This document shows, in pieces, positions 1 through 7,877 of a DNA stretch of 54,792 nucleotides; position 1 is the first letter of the stretch; every line of letters begins with the position of its first letter. Source of the DNA: JACCTH01 sp050741915 (GTDB lineage Bacteria > Actinomycetota > Acidimicrobiia > Spongiisociales > ZC4RG35). Location of the stretch: the NCBI GenBank assembly GCA_050741915.1, contig JBOGEX010000053.1:1-54792 (forward strand). Reading direction: 5' to 3'. The notes under the pieces are model-generated. The model searched no databases. It was not told the origin of the DNA and saw only the letters and a list, made by a program, of their open reading frames with translations. Made by a program: the position numbers and the translations under genes.

Positions 1-51
1 TCAAAGAGTGCTAGTCGACACTAAAGGGAAATTCGCGATCTGCCAACACCA

Positions 52-1329
52 TTAGATCAGGCGGGATCGACGGCGATTGCGAGACGACGCCCGCTTTCTC
101 GGCTCCGGAAGTTCTCCAGGATGAAAAGAAGCCAGGTCATCGAGGCGCTCGTCGTTGGAGAACATCCTCACGATCGGCATACGCAATCCCGCTTCCTTCA
201 TGATCCAGCCGGCAGTCTCGAGTTGTTCGTTGCTGACCAGCGTTACCACCAACCCGGCTTCGCCGGCCCGAGCCGTCCGGCCTGACCGATGGACGTAAGT
301 CGTCGAGTCTTCCGGGAGGTCGTAGTGAATCACGACGTCGACGCCTTCGATGTCAAGACCGCGAGCCGCAACATTGGTCGCCACCAGAACCGGCAACCGG
401 CCGTTGCGAAACTGCCGAAGCGCTTTTTCGCGCTGGGCCTGATCGAGGTCGCCGTGAATCGCCTTGGCATTGACTGACAAGCGCCTGAGGTCGCCGGCCA
501 CTCGGTCGCACCCTCTCTTGGTCCGCACAAACACAAGAGCGCGAGAGACTGACCGGGCGATGCGAGCGGTAGTTAGTGCCTTATCGGTTGACTGCACTTC
601 GAGGAAGCGGTGGACGGAGGTTTCGACCGTCACTCTGCGCGACGTGACCTCATGGAACACCGGATCCTTCATGTAGTTCCGGACCAGAACCTGAACCCGA
701 TGATCGAGCGTGGCCGAGAAGAGCATCGTTTGGTGCACGCTCGAAACCTGACGCATGATCGACTGCACCTGGGGAAGAAAACCGAGATCGGCCATCTCGT
801 CGGCCTCGTCGATCACGAGCATCTCCAGGTGGTCCAGGTGCACCGTTCCGCGCTCGAGCAGGTCGATAAGCCGAGCTGGCGTGGCGACGATCACTTCTAC
901 GCCGCTCGCCAACGCGTTCACCTGGTCTCTGACTGACGTGCCTCCGTAGACCGCCAACACTCGTTTTCCTTTGACTCGACCGAGAGGTTCCAGCGTCGAC
1001 GCCACCTGCGCGGCCAGCTCGCGAGTGGGTACAACCACCAGTCCCCGTGGGCGGCGTGGCGCGGAGGTTTCGATCATCTCGAGCATCGGCAGCCCGAAGG
1101 CAAGGGTCTTGCCCGACCCGGTTTTGGCCTTGCCGCAGATATCAAGGCCGTCGAGAGCATCTGGGATGGTCAGAGCCTGGATTGGGAAGGCGGATGTTAT
1201 CCCCTCTGATTCAAGCGCCTCTACCAACTCGGGAGAGATACCCAGGCCCAGAAACGAGATTTCTCCCCCCGCAGGGGGGAGAGCCGGCGCAGCCGGGAGG
1301 GGGGAAGTATTTTCGACCGCGGAAACCAC
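52..1329 (-). CDS. DEAD-box ATP-dependent RNA helicase
   Basis: A 425-residue cytoplasmic RNA helicase expected to unwind structured RNA in ribosome assembly or mRNA turnover. Visible motifs in order: Q-motif region (about 25-60), Walker A AKTGSGKT (68-75), PTRELA (101-106), DEAD (174-177), SAT (205-207), then the second RecA domain with ARGLD and HRSGRTARAG. The tail after the second RecA domain is short and basic (RKRASSRNRRRSRLI), so there is no long RGG or dbpA-type RNA-binding domain. Residues about 8-22, before the Q motif, are encoded by a GC-rich palindromic repeat also found at 54495-54539. The gene diverges from the cimA leader. The family is certain; the RNA target is not. Confidence 0.95.
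   Translation of the reverse strand: MVSAVENTSPLPAAPALPPAGGEISFLGLGISPELVEALESEGITSAFPIQALTIPDALDGLDICGKAKTGSGKTLAFGLPMLEMIETSAPRRPRGLVVVPTRELAAQVASTLEPLGRVKGKRVLAVYGGTSVRDQVNALASGVEVIVATPARLIDLLERGTVHLDHLEMLVIDEADEMADLGFLPQVQSIMRQVSSVHQTMLFSATLDHRVQVLVRNYMKDPVFHEVTSRRVTVETSVHRFLEVQSTDKALTTARIARSVSRALVFVRTKRGCDRVAGDLRRLSVNAKAIHGDLDQAQREKALRQFRNGRLPVLVATNVAARGLDIEGVDVVIHYDLPEDSTTYVHRSGRTARAGEAGLVVTLVSNEQLETAGWIMKEAGLRMPIVRMFSNDERLDDLASFHPGELPEPRKRASSRNRRRSRLI
1263..1306. repeat. GC-rich palindromic element (family R2), copy 1, inside the helicase gene
   Basis: A C-run/G-run palindrome followed by a CCGGCGCAGCCGG core and a second G-run. It matches 54495-54539 at most positions. It lies in the reading frame of the helicase N-terminus and encodes a Pro/Ala-rich linker. 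The host protein reads it on the opposite strand from the other copy. Confidence 0.75.
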
Positions 1330-1359
1330 AGAACCTCCAAGTCTGGCCTCATCGGACTG

Positions 1360-1383
1360 AACAGTTGCTGACGATCAACTGTT
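1360..1383. promoter_or_regulatory. Palindromic operator candidate upstream of the cimA leader
   Basis: Perfect inverted repeat AACAGTTG (1360-1367) / CAACTGTT (1376-1383) with an 8-bp spacer. Its right arm runs into the -35 hexamer of the cimA leader promoter, where a repressor could act. It also lies between the divergent helicase and cimA genes. No binding protein can be named. Confidence 0.5.
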
Positions 1384-1410
1384 GACTGACGTCCCTTTCG
1401 GGACGATACT
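1382..1410 (+). promoter_or_regulatory. SigA-type promoter of the cimA leader
   Basis: TTGACT (1382-1387) and GATACT (1405-1410) are separated by 17 bp, close to the housekeeping consensus. The predicted transcription start is about 1416-1418, immediately before the leader peptide ATG at 1419, so the leader message would be leaderless or nearly so. Confidence 0.7.
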
Positions 1411-1418
1411 TCGGGCGG

Positions 1419-1451
1419 ATGGCCCGTTACGACATCATCATTATCCCATAG
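1419..1451 (+). CDS. Ile-rich leader peptide (MARYDIIIIP) of the cimA attenuator
   Basis: A ten-codon open frame: ATG, Ala, Arg, Tyr, Asp, then ATC ATC ATT ATC, Pro, TAG. Four consecutive Ile codons stand directly before the stop. It begins about 8 nt after the -10 hexamer and is followed by two hairpins, the second an intrinsic terminator, and then by citramalate synthase, which opens one route to isoleucine. This is the arrangement of ribosome-mediated attenuation: scarcity of charged Ile-tRNA would stall the ribosome and change folding downstream. The codon run and terminator are read directly; the regulation is inferred. Confidence 0.8.
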   Translation: MARYDIIIIP

Positions 1452-1506
1452 GCACGCGCCAGATCAGGCGTGTGCCTTCGACCCTTCGCCCAGCGAAGGG
1501 TTTTTT
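1451..1506 (+). terminator. Attenuator: stop-proximal hairpin plus intrinsic terminator
   Basis: Hairpin A pairs GGCACGCGCC (1451-1460) with GGCGTGTGCC (1467-1476) through one G-U pair. Its 5' arm overlaps the last base of the leader stop codon, so a ribosome at the stop would mask it. The terminator pairs CCCTTCGC (1482-1489) with GCGAAGGG (1493-1500) across a CCA loop, then six T (1501-1506). CCTTCG at 1475-1480 offers a competing partner for the terminator 3' arm. No clear canonical antiterminator was found, so the switching detail is open. Confidence 0.8.
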
Positions 1507-1532
1507 GTTGCTTTCCCCGAAATGAGGCAGAT

Positions 1533-3113
1533 ATGCCCGAACAAAATCTCGAGATCTACGACACCACCTTGCGCGACGGCTCGCAGCAGGAGGGAATCTC
1601 GCTTACCGTCGGAGACAAGCTGCGGATCGCCCGGCTGCTTGACGACCTTGGCGTGGACTTCGTGGAAGGGGGTTGGCCCGGCGCTCTGCCCAAAGACGAT
1701 GCCTTTTTCGCCCGAGCGCAGAAGGAACTCGATCTTCGCAACGCCACCTTGGTTGCCTTCGGCTCGACGCGCCGCCCGCAAACGGCGGCGAGCCATGACC
1801 AGCAACTGCAAGCCCTCATCGCAGCTGGCACTTCCACGATCTGCATCGTCGGAAAGGCATGGGACTATCACGTCCGCGAGGCCCTTCGGACCGATCTCGA
1901 CGAGGGAATCCGCATGGTCGCCGATTCCGTCACTTATCTGCGCGACCACGAGCGACGGGTCTTCTTCGACGCCGAGCATTTTTTCGACGGCTACCACGCC
2001 AACGCCGGGTACGCCCTTTCGGTTCTGAAAGCTGCCTTCGAGGCGGGAGCCGAACGGCTGGTCCTCTGTGACACCAATGGCGGGACTCTCCCCCACCAGA
2101 TCAGCGAAACCATCGGCAAAGTGGCGGCCGAACTCCCCGAAGCCGAGATCGGAGTTCACTTTCACAACGACGCCGGCTGTGCAGTCGCATCCTCGCTGGC
2201 TGCGGTTCAAGCCGGAGCCCGGCAAATTCAGGGTTGCATCAACGGTTATGGCGAAAGAACAGGAAACGCGGACCTTTGCTCGGTCATCCCCGACCTGGTG
2301 TTGAAGATGGGGATCCCGGTGCTGTCGCGAGATCGCCTCGCCGAACTGGCCCCGACTTCTCACCACATAGCGGAGATCGTCAATATCTCCCTCGACCCCC
2401 ATCGGCCATATGTCGGCTCATCGGCCTTTACTCACAAAGCCGGTCTTCATACGTCGGCTCTCGCTCGGCGCCCCGACGCTTACGAGCACACACCCCCGAG
2501 TGGAGTCGGAAACTTCACCCGCATGGTGGTTTCCGAGCAGGCCGGGCGGGTGGCGGTAATGAGCAAGGCCTCCGAGCTCGGGCTGCAGTTGACCGAGGAG
2601 GATGCCCGTTTGGTTTTGGGACGGGTAAAGGAACTGGAGCATCGCGGATACCAGTACGAGGCTGCCGACGGCTCGTTCGAACTCCTCGTCAGGAGGACGC
2701 TCGGTTGGGAGCACGACTTCTTCGTGCTCGAATCGTTCCGGACCTTTGTGGAGCGTTCGGCGGAGGGAAATGTCGTAGCGGAGGCGACCGTCAAATTGGC
2801 GGTCGGCGACCAGCGTCTCGTGACGACGGGAGAAGGCAACGGGCCGGTCAACGCCCTCGACCAGGCGCTGCGAACCGCACTCCGCGGTCATTACCCGGGC
2901 ATCGACCTGTTGCGTCTGACCGACTACCGGGTACGGGTACTCGATTCTTCGGATGGGACCGGGGCGACGGTCCGGGTTCTGCTCGAGACCTCGGACGGAG
3001 ACTGGTCGTGGACCACTCTGGGGGTACACGAGAACGTGATCGAGGCCTCGTGGGAAGCGCTAGTCGACGGGATCATAATCGGGCTGCTGCGCCATTCCCA
3101 GGTAGCGAACTAG
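1533..3113 (+). CDS. cimA: Citramalate synthase
   Basis: Condenses pyruvate with acetyl-CoA to give (R)-citramalate, first step of the threonine-independent isoleucine route. The 526-residue product begins MPEQNLEIYDTTLRDGSQQE, with the DTTLRDG metal and substrate motif of the isopropylmalate/homocitrate synthase family. It continues with VHFHNDAGCAVASS (metal-binding His pair) and NGYGERTGNADL, then a C-terminal LeuA-type dimer domain, as usual for allosteric CimA. The ATG at 1533 follows GAGG by a short spacer. An in-frame start at 1470 would lie inside the attenuator hairpin and is rejected. Transcription probably passes through the Ile-codon attenuator. 2-isopropylmalate synthase is the main alternative; the GWPG and FGSTRRP stretches favour citramalate synthase. 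Confidence 0.9.
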   Translation: MPEQNLEIYDTTLRDGSQQEGISLTVGDKLRIARLLDDLGVDFVEGGWPGALPKDDAFFARAQKELDLRNATLVAFGSTRRPQTAASHDQQLQALIAAGTSTICIVGKAWDYHVREALRTDLDEGIRMVADSVTYLRDHERRVFFDAEHFFDGYHANAGYALSVLKAAFEAGAERLVLCDTNGGTLPHQISETIGKVAAELPEAEIGVHFHNDAGCAVASSLAAVQAGARQIQGCINGYGERTGNADLCSVIPDLVLKMGIPVLSRDRLAELAPTSHHIAEIVNISLDPHRPYVGSSAFTHKAGLHTSALARRPDAYEHTPPSGVGNFTRMVVSEQAGRVAVMSKASELGLQLTEEDARLVLGRVKELEHRGYQYEAADGSFELLVRRTLGWEHDFFVLESFRTFVERSAEGNVVAEATVKLAVGDQRLVTTGEGNGPVNALDQALRTALRGHYPGIDLLRLTDYRVRVLDSSDGTGATVRVLLETSDGDWSWTTLGVHENVIEASWEALVDGIIIGLLRHSQVAN

Positions 3114-3182
3114 CCACTCCGGGCTAGAGTCGAGAGGAGGTCTGGGAGGCCTCTTATTAACGATGCTTCGATTCTCGGCACA

Positions 3183-3719
3183 TTGGTACTGGGCTTGATA
3201 GGGGGCGGACTCCTGGGCTACCTCGTGGGTGGACTCCGTCGAGAGCTCTTCGATCGCAATCTCCGCCACGCCAACACGAGGCTTCGCTCCCTCGAACTCG
3301 ACCGCGACCTTCTCGCCGAGACCCTCGACATAACCCGCCGCGAGCTCGACGAGCTCCGCTCGCAAGCCGCCGCCCAGGGTCCAACGGGACCGGCCAAGAC
3401 ACCGACGGTTTCCGGAGCATCGCCGGCCATCGCGGCTCGTATGCAGACACTCGAGATCACCAAGCGTCAGCTCGACGAGCTGCTTACGCAGTCGTCACAA
3501 CGAGATGTCGACTTGGTCATTGACGACACGGACGACGCCAGGGTCGCAAAGACCGCCCCCAAAGTCCAGGTTCGCCCGCGATCACGGGAGAGCGTCAAGG
3601 CCAACGAGCCAGCGAAGAATTCTCGCCGTCGCACCCCAAAGAACCTCCCCGCCGAGGTCGAAGAACCAGACCCGTCGGCCCTGCCAGACCTCGAATACCC
3701 AAAGGTCCGGTTCGGCTAG
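3183..3719 (+). CDS. Hypothetical membrane-anchored coiled-coil protein
   Basis: No known family recognised. About 178 residues: one N-terminal hydrophobic helix with glycine (LVLGLIGGGLLGYLVGGL), a charged region with two related helical blocks (TRRELDEL and TKRQLDELL) that look like a coiled coil, then a basic and acidic low-complexity tail. The start is uncertain: TTG at 3183 is used, while GGAGG sequences lie further upstream at 3132-3150. The last 138 nt lie antisense to the C-terminal codons of the Nudix gene, and the tail composition is what a secondary read-through over another gene would give. Role unknown; possibly envelope-associated. Confidence 0.55.
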   Translation: MVLGLIGGGLLGYLVGGLRRELFDRNLRHANTRLRSLELDRDLLAETLDITRRELDELRSQAAAQGPTGPAKTPTVSGASPAIAARMQTLEITKRQLDELLTQSSQRDVDLVIDDTDDARVAKTAPKVQVRPRSRESVKANEPAKNSRRRTPKNLPAEVEEPDPSALPDLEYPKVRFG

Positions 3720-4118
3720 ATCCCGGAGGGCGGGAGTAAAGATGCTCGCCACCTCGCGCGGGCTTGGGATCAACTCGATCTTCCGATCGAAGGAACCGAC
3801 AACAGGTATGACCATGAGGCTGAATTCGACGGTGTGAATCGCCGGGAGATAGCCCCAGATCTCCACCCTGTCCTGGGGTATGCCCACCTCTTCCTCTGCC
3901 TCGCGCAACGCGGTATGGACCGGGTCGCGGTCGCCGGGGCCGGGCCGACCTCCGGGAAGAGCGATGTGACCGGCATGGGTGGGCATCGTGTCCGGTCGTT
4001 TGATCAGCACCACGCGCAGTTCGCCGGTTTCGTCCTCAAAGAGCGGCACGAGGACCGATGCGGTTGGTTTGCCGTCGTCGGCGGGGAGGTCGGTGAGGAT
4101 GCGAAGGCGATCCGACAC
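3582..4118 (-). CDS. Nudix hydrolase, CoA-pyrophosphatase (NudL)-like
   Basis: A 178-residue Nudix fold enzyme. Residues about 35-55 read VVLIKRPDTMPTHAGHIALP and run into GGR, matching the signature before the Nudix box in CoA diphosphatases. The box follows with LREAEEEVGI, keeping the REXXEEXG metal-binding core. Its predicted reaction is hydrolysis of CoA or a similar nucleoside diphosphate derivative to phosphopantetheine and 3',5'-ADP. It converges on the coiled-coil gene and overlaps it by 138 bp, an unusually long convergent overlap. Substrate assignment rests on family resemblance only. Confidence 0.85.
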   Translation of the reverse strand: MSDRLRILTDLPADDGKPTASVLVPLFEDETGELRVVLIKRPDTMPTHAGHIALPGGRPGPGDRDPVHTALREAEEEVGIPQDRVEIWGYLPAIHTVEFSLMVIPVVGSFDRKIELIPSPREVASIFTPALRDLAEPDLWVFEVWQGRRVWFFDLGGEVLWGATARILRWLVGLDALP

Positions 4119-4143
4119 CTAGCCACGTTATAGGCTCGGCCCG

Positions 4144-4698
4144 ATGCCCAGCGACCGGATCCAGACTGAGCGACTGATCCTGCGTCGTTTCTCGCGTCGC
4201 GACATCTCGGCGTTAACCGAGGCTGTGCAGGCTTCCCTTCCCGCGCTCAACGAATGGCTGCCGTGGGCCCACCCCGGCTACCGGAAAGAAGATGCCGCGA
4301 TGTACATTCGCGACAGCATCGAAGCTTGGAAGGATGGGAAGGCATACGACTGGGCCCTTCGTCGGAAAGGTGACCCGCGCCGGCACCTCGGCAACCTCTC
4401 AACCTGGGGGGTCTCCCGTCTCACCCGTACCGGCGAGATCGGCTACTGGATCCGGACCGACCAAACCGGACAGGGGCTGGCGGGCGAGGCCACCCTGGCC
4501 ATCATGCGGGTTGGCTTCCAGGAGCTCGGGTATCACAAGATCGTCTTGCGGATCGCGGTGGGTAACGACGGCTCGGAGAAAGTGGCGAAGAAGCTCGGTT
4601 TCTCGAAAGAGGGGGTGCTGCGGGAGGAGCTGCTGATCCGGGGGCGGTGGATCGATCACAACCTCTACTCGATGCTGGAGCAGGAGTTCGAGGGCTAA
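4144..4698 (+). CDS. GNAT acetyltransferase, RimJ/RimL type
   Basis: A 184-residue acetyl-CoA-dependent N-acyltransferase. It opens with RIQTERLILRRFSRRD, the usual start of the ribosomal-protein-alanine acetyltransferase family. It carries the GEIGYWIRTDQTGQGLAGEA acetyl-CoA loop and, near the end, KVAKKLGFSKEGVLREELLI followed by a DHNLYSML strand, all typical. The substrate may be a protein N-terminus or a small amine; nothing here decides. The start lies 26 bp from the divergent Nudix start. Its stop is followed within a few bases by a 52-bp R1 palindromic element. Confidence 0.88.
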   Translation: MPSDRIQTERLILRRFSRRDISALTEAVQASLPALNEWLPWAHPGYRKEDAAMYIRDSIEAWKDGKAYDWALRRKGDPRRHLGNLSTWGVSRLTRTGEIGYWIRTDQTGQGLAGEATLAIMRVGFQELGYHKIVLRIAVGNDGSEKVAKKLGFSKEGVLREELLIRGRWIDHNLYSMLEQEFEG

Positions 4699-4704
4699 CT
4701 CGGT

Positions 4705-4756
4705 CGTTCTCTGGGCTGTGGACGTTGTAGGACAACGCCTAGAACCCAGGGTTCGC
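4705..4756. repeat. 52-bp palindromic element (family R1), copy a
   Basis: Begins CGTTCTCTGGG and ends CCCAGGGTTCGC, with an internal inverted repeat (GGACGTTGT / ACAACG). It fills the gap between two convergent genes, the GNAT gene and nuoN, where it could serve as a bidirectional terminator or RNA-stability hairpin. Same length and ends as copies at 20303, 21779 and 34568. Confidence 0.85.
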
Positions 4757-4758
4757 TT

Positions 4759-6249
4759 TTAGCCGGCGGCGAGGACTCGGGAGGCGTCGCCGAAGACGGA
4801 AGCCAGCGTTGGGTAGATTCCGATAAGGACCGTCAGGACACCGGCGATGAGAAGAGCGAGGCGGAGGGAGCCGGCGGGGGTGTCGGCGCGGTCGCCGAGG
4901 GACGTGGCGGGTGCCCCGTCGAGCCAGATCGCCTTCACCACCCGTGCGTAGTAGTAGAAAGCGATGACGCTGTTGACCGCGGCGATGACCGCCAGGATCA
5001 CAGTCGAGGTTCCCCCAGCAATCATCACCGAGCGGAACATCACGAACTTGGCAAACCAACCGGCCAGCGGCGGGATCCCTGCCAGAGAGAAGAAGAAGAG
5101 GGTGGCCAGCACCCCCAGCCGGGCGTCGTAGGAGCCCAGGCCAGCCCAACCGTCGATGTCGCCGGTTCCAGTCTTGCGGGCCCCGGCGATCACCACCGCA
5201 AAGGCCCCCAGGTTCATGATCGAGTAGATGACCAGGTAGACCACCGTGGCCGAGAATGCCTCGGAGAGGTCGGCCCCGCTCACTGCCGCGGCGGCAAAGG
5301 GAACGAGCATGAAACCGGCCTGGGCGATCGAGGAGTAGGCCAACAACCGGACGATGTTCTGCTGACGAAGCGCAGCCAGGTTGCCGATCGTCATCGAGGC
5401 GGCCGCCATGATCCAGAGGGCGGGGGCCCAGAATTCTGCGGCGCCGGGCAGGGCGAGGTACATGAGAATCAACATGCCGACGAAGCCCGCCGCCTTGGAG
5501 TTGACCGAGAGGTAGGCCGTCACCGGTGTCGGTGAACCTTCGTAGGTGTCGGGAGCCCAGAAATGGAATGGCACCGCCGAAACCTTGAACCCAAAGCCGA
5601 CGATGATCAGCAGCACTGCCATCCCCAGCGCCGCCGACGCTTCTCCTGTGGCGACGCCGGCGATGCCCTCTCTGATTCCAGCGAAAGACACTTCGCCTGT
5701 CAGCCCGAATACGAGCGACATCCCGAAGAGCATTAGCGCCGTGGAGAGGACGCCCAGGATGTAGTACTTGAGCGAGGCCTCGTTCGACTTCATGTCGCCT
5801 TTGCGCCACCCGGCCAGCATGAAGAGGGGGGCGGTCGTCAACTCGAGGCCGATGAACAGGACGATCAGGTCCCGAGAGGAGGCCATCACCAACGAACCGA
5901 GAATCGAGCAGAGGATGAGGAAGTAGTACTCGCCCTGGTAGTAGCGATCGCCCTCGATGTAAGCGACGGACATCAAGAGCACGAGATAGCCGGCAACGAT
6001 GAAAAGACCCTTCAGAACGAGGGCGAAGACGTCCACTGTGTACGAGCCATCGAACATCTCACGGGTGCCGCCGTCAACAGCCATCACCAGCAGGGGCAGG
6101 GCTGCCAGCGACACCCCGAGCACCGAGGCGATGGCGGTCAGGAATTTGGCCGGCCGCGGTAGCAAGAGATCGAGCACCAGCACCACCACGATCGTCGCCA
6201 CCAGGATCAATTCCGGAGCGAGCGCCAGATAGTCGATCTCAAAGCCCAT
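4759..6249 (-). CDS. nuoN: NADH-quinone oxidoreductase subunit N (cluster 1)
   Basis: A 496-residue antiporter-like membrane subunit of complex I, part of the proton-pumping arm. It is predominantly hydrophobic with about 14 helices, and has the conserved Glu in LIVLFIGLELTTAPLFMLAGW and the broken-helix region FHFWAPDTYEGSPTPVTAYL. The ATG at 6249 (MGFEIDYLALAPELI) is chosen because upstream in-frame codons are not hydrophobic and overlap nuoM. It is the last gene of cluster 1, 5 bp after nuoM, and ends at the R1 element. Confidence 0.93.
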   Translation of the reverse strand: MGFEIDYLALAPELILVATIVVVLVLDLLLPRPAKFLTAIASVLGVSLAALPLLVMAVDGGTREMFDGSYTVDVFALVLKGLFIVAGYLVLLMSVAYIEGDRYYQGEYYFLILCSILGSLVMASSRDLIVLFIGLELTTAPLFMLAGWRKGDMKSNEASLKYYILGVLSTALMLFGMSLVFGLTGEVSFAGIREGIAGVATGEASAALGMAVLLIIVGFGFKVSAVPFHFWAPDTYEGSPTPVTAYLSVNSKAAGFVGMLILMYLALPGAAEFWAPALWIMAAASMTIGNLAALRQQNIVRLLAYSSIAQAGFMLVPFAAAAVSGADLSEAFSATVVYLVIYSIMNLGAFAVVIAGARKTGTGDIDGWAGLGSYDARLGVLATLFFFSLAGIPPLAGWFAKFVMFRSVMIAGGTSTVILAVIAAVNSVIAFYYYARVVKAIWLDGAPATSLGDRADTPAGSLRLALLIAGVLTVLIGIYPTLASVFGDASRVLAAG

Positions 6250-6254
6250 AGGCT

Positions 6255-7862
6255 TTACCCGCCGCCGAGCGAGGCAGTCACACTCGGCCCGAAGGCCGTT
6301 TCCACCAAGCTCACAACCGAGTCGGTGGTGGCGCCCAACACTAGGCGGGGATACACCCCCACCAGGACAATGAGGATGATGAGGGGAACCCAGGCGGCAA
6401 GCTCGAAGCGGTCGACATCTCCGAATTCGTGGTGCTCCCATTCGGCCGAGGGCTCACCCAGGTTGACCTTCTGCAGCATCCACAGCATGTAGCCGGCGGT
6501 GAGGACGGTGCCGACCGCACCCAGGACCATCGCCGTTCGGAAGACGGTGAGAGACAGACCTTGAGCCGGGTTATAGGCGCCGAGGAGTGACATGAACTCG
6601 CCCCAGAACCCAGCCAAACCCGGCAGGCCCAGCGAGGCGAAAGCAGTAAAAGCCAGGATCCCGCCGAGGATCGGCATCAGCTTCATGTTGCCGCCGAGAC
6701 GGGCCATCTCCCGCGTGTGGTAGCGATGGCTCATCGACCCCGCCAGGAAGAAGAGCAGACCGGTGATGAGACCGTGGGCCACCATCCCGATGATGGAGGC
6801 ATTGATTCCGATGTCGGTGAGGCTGGCGATTCCGAGCATGACGAATCCCATGTGCCCTACCGAAGAGAAGGCGATCAGGCGTTTGAGGTCGGTCTGCGCC
6901 AGACAGGCCAGGGAGCCGTAGATGATCCCAATGACGGCCAGGATGGCGATAGCCGGCGCCCACTCCCGGGCCGCCTCGGGAAGGATCGGCAGGGAGATCC
7001 GGATGAATCCGTAGGAGCCGAGCTTCAGCATGATGGCCGCCAGCAGCACCGAGCCGACCGTGGGGGCCGCGGTATGGGCGTCAGGGAGCCAGGTGTGGAG
7101 TGGCCACATCGGCACCTTGACGGCAAAGCCCAAGAACATGGCCCCAAAGACCAGCCAGCCGAACCGGCCGGCAAAAACCTCGGGAGTGTTGGCGGCGATG
7201 GAGACCAGCTCCGGGATGTCGAAGGTCCGCTCGCCTGCCACGTCCGAACGGAAGTAGAGGGCGAGGAAGCCGAGCAGCATGAAGGCCGAACCGAACAGCG
7301 TAAAGAGGAAGAACTTGATGGCCGCGTAGAGGCGAGTCTCGGTCTCGCGGGCGAAGCCAGGGATCTTGCGGACGGTCTTGTCGCCCCAGATCCCGATCAT
7401 GAAGTACATGGGGAGAAGCACGATCTCGAAGAAGATGAAAAAGAGGACGAGGTCCAACGCAGCAAACGTTCCATTGAGCCCGGTGGCAAGGATCAACATG
7501 AGAACGAGGAAGCCTTTGGGATTGCGGGGCTCCTCCCAGTGGTTCCACGAATAGATCACCGAGAGCACCATCACGAGGGTCGAGAGGATCAAAAGGGGAA
7601 GACTGATCCCGTCTATCCCGACGTGGTAGTTGGCGTTGATGGCGCTGATCCAGGAGACGTTGGTCTCGAACTGATAGCCGGGGGAGCCGTAGTCGAAGGT
7701 GAACAGAAGGGCGAGCGAGATCAGGAATGTGACTACCGTCACCGCCAGCCCGAGACGTTTGATCATCTCCTCTTGCGCTCGAGGGATGGCGGACATGAGC
7801 AGCGCTCCGACGATGGGCAGCATCACTACCACCGTCAGGCCCCAGTCGTTCAGCAGCTCCAT
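6255..7862 (-). CDS. nuoM: NADH-quinone oxidoreductase subunit M (cluster 1)
   Basis: A 535-residue antiporter-like complex I subunit. Key Glu lies in LVLFFIFFEIVLLPMYFMIG (NuoM Glu144 equivalent), and the PMWPLHTWLPDAHTAAPT lysine-helix motif and GLFS-like AFSSVGHMGFVMLG region are present. About 14 transmembrane helices. The ATG is 15 bp downstream of the nuoL stop. It pumps protons in the distal membrane arm with NuoL and NuoN. Confidence 0.94.
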   Translation of the reverse strand: MELLNDWGLTVVVMLPIVGALLMSAIPRAQEEMIKRLGLAVTVVTFLISLALLFTFDYGSPGYQFETNVSWISAINANYHVGIDGISLPLLILSTLVMVLSVIYSWNHWEEPRNPKGFLVLMLILATGLNGTFAALDLVLFFIFFEIVLLPMYFMIGIWGDKTVRKIPGFARETETRLYAAIKFFLFTLFGSAFMLLGFLALYFRSDVAGERTFDIPELVSIAANTPEVFAGRFGWLVFGAMFLGFAVKVPMWPLHTWLPDAHTAAPTVGSVLLAAIMLKLGSYGFIRISLPILPEAAREWAPAIAILAVIGIIYGSLACLAQTDLKRLIAFSSVGHMGFVMLGIASLTDIGINASIIGMVAHGLITGLLFFLAGSMSHRYHTREMARLGGNMKLMPILGGILAFTAFASLGLPGLAGFWGEFMSLLGAYNPAQGLSLTVFRTAMVLGAVGTVLTAGYMLWMLQKVNLGEPSAEWEHHEFGDVDRFELAAWVPLIILIVLVGVYPRLVLGATTDSVVSLVETAFGPSVTASLGGG

Positions 7863-7877
7863 GGCGTTATCCCTCTC

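Noticed and set aside
4705..4756. R1 element as a tRNA gene (contains GGGTTCGC)
   Set aside because: 52 bp, no cloverleaf, no anticodon arm, and the same sequence recurs in four gene gaps.
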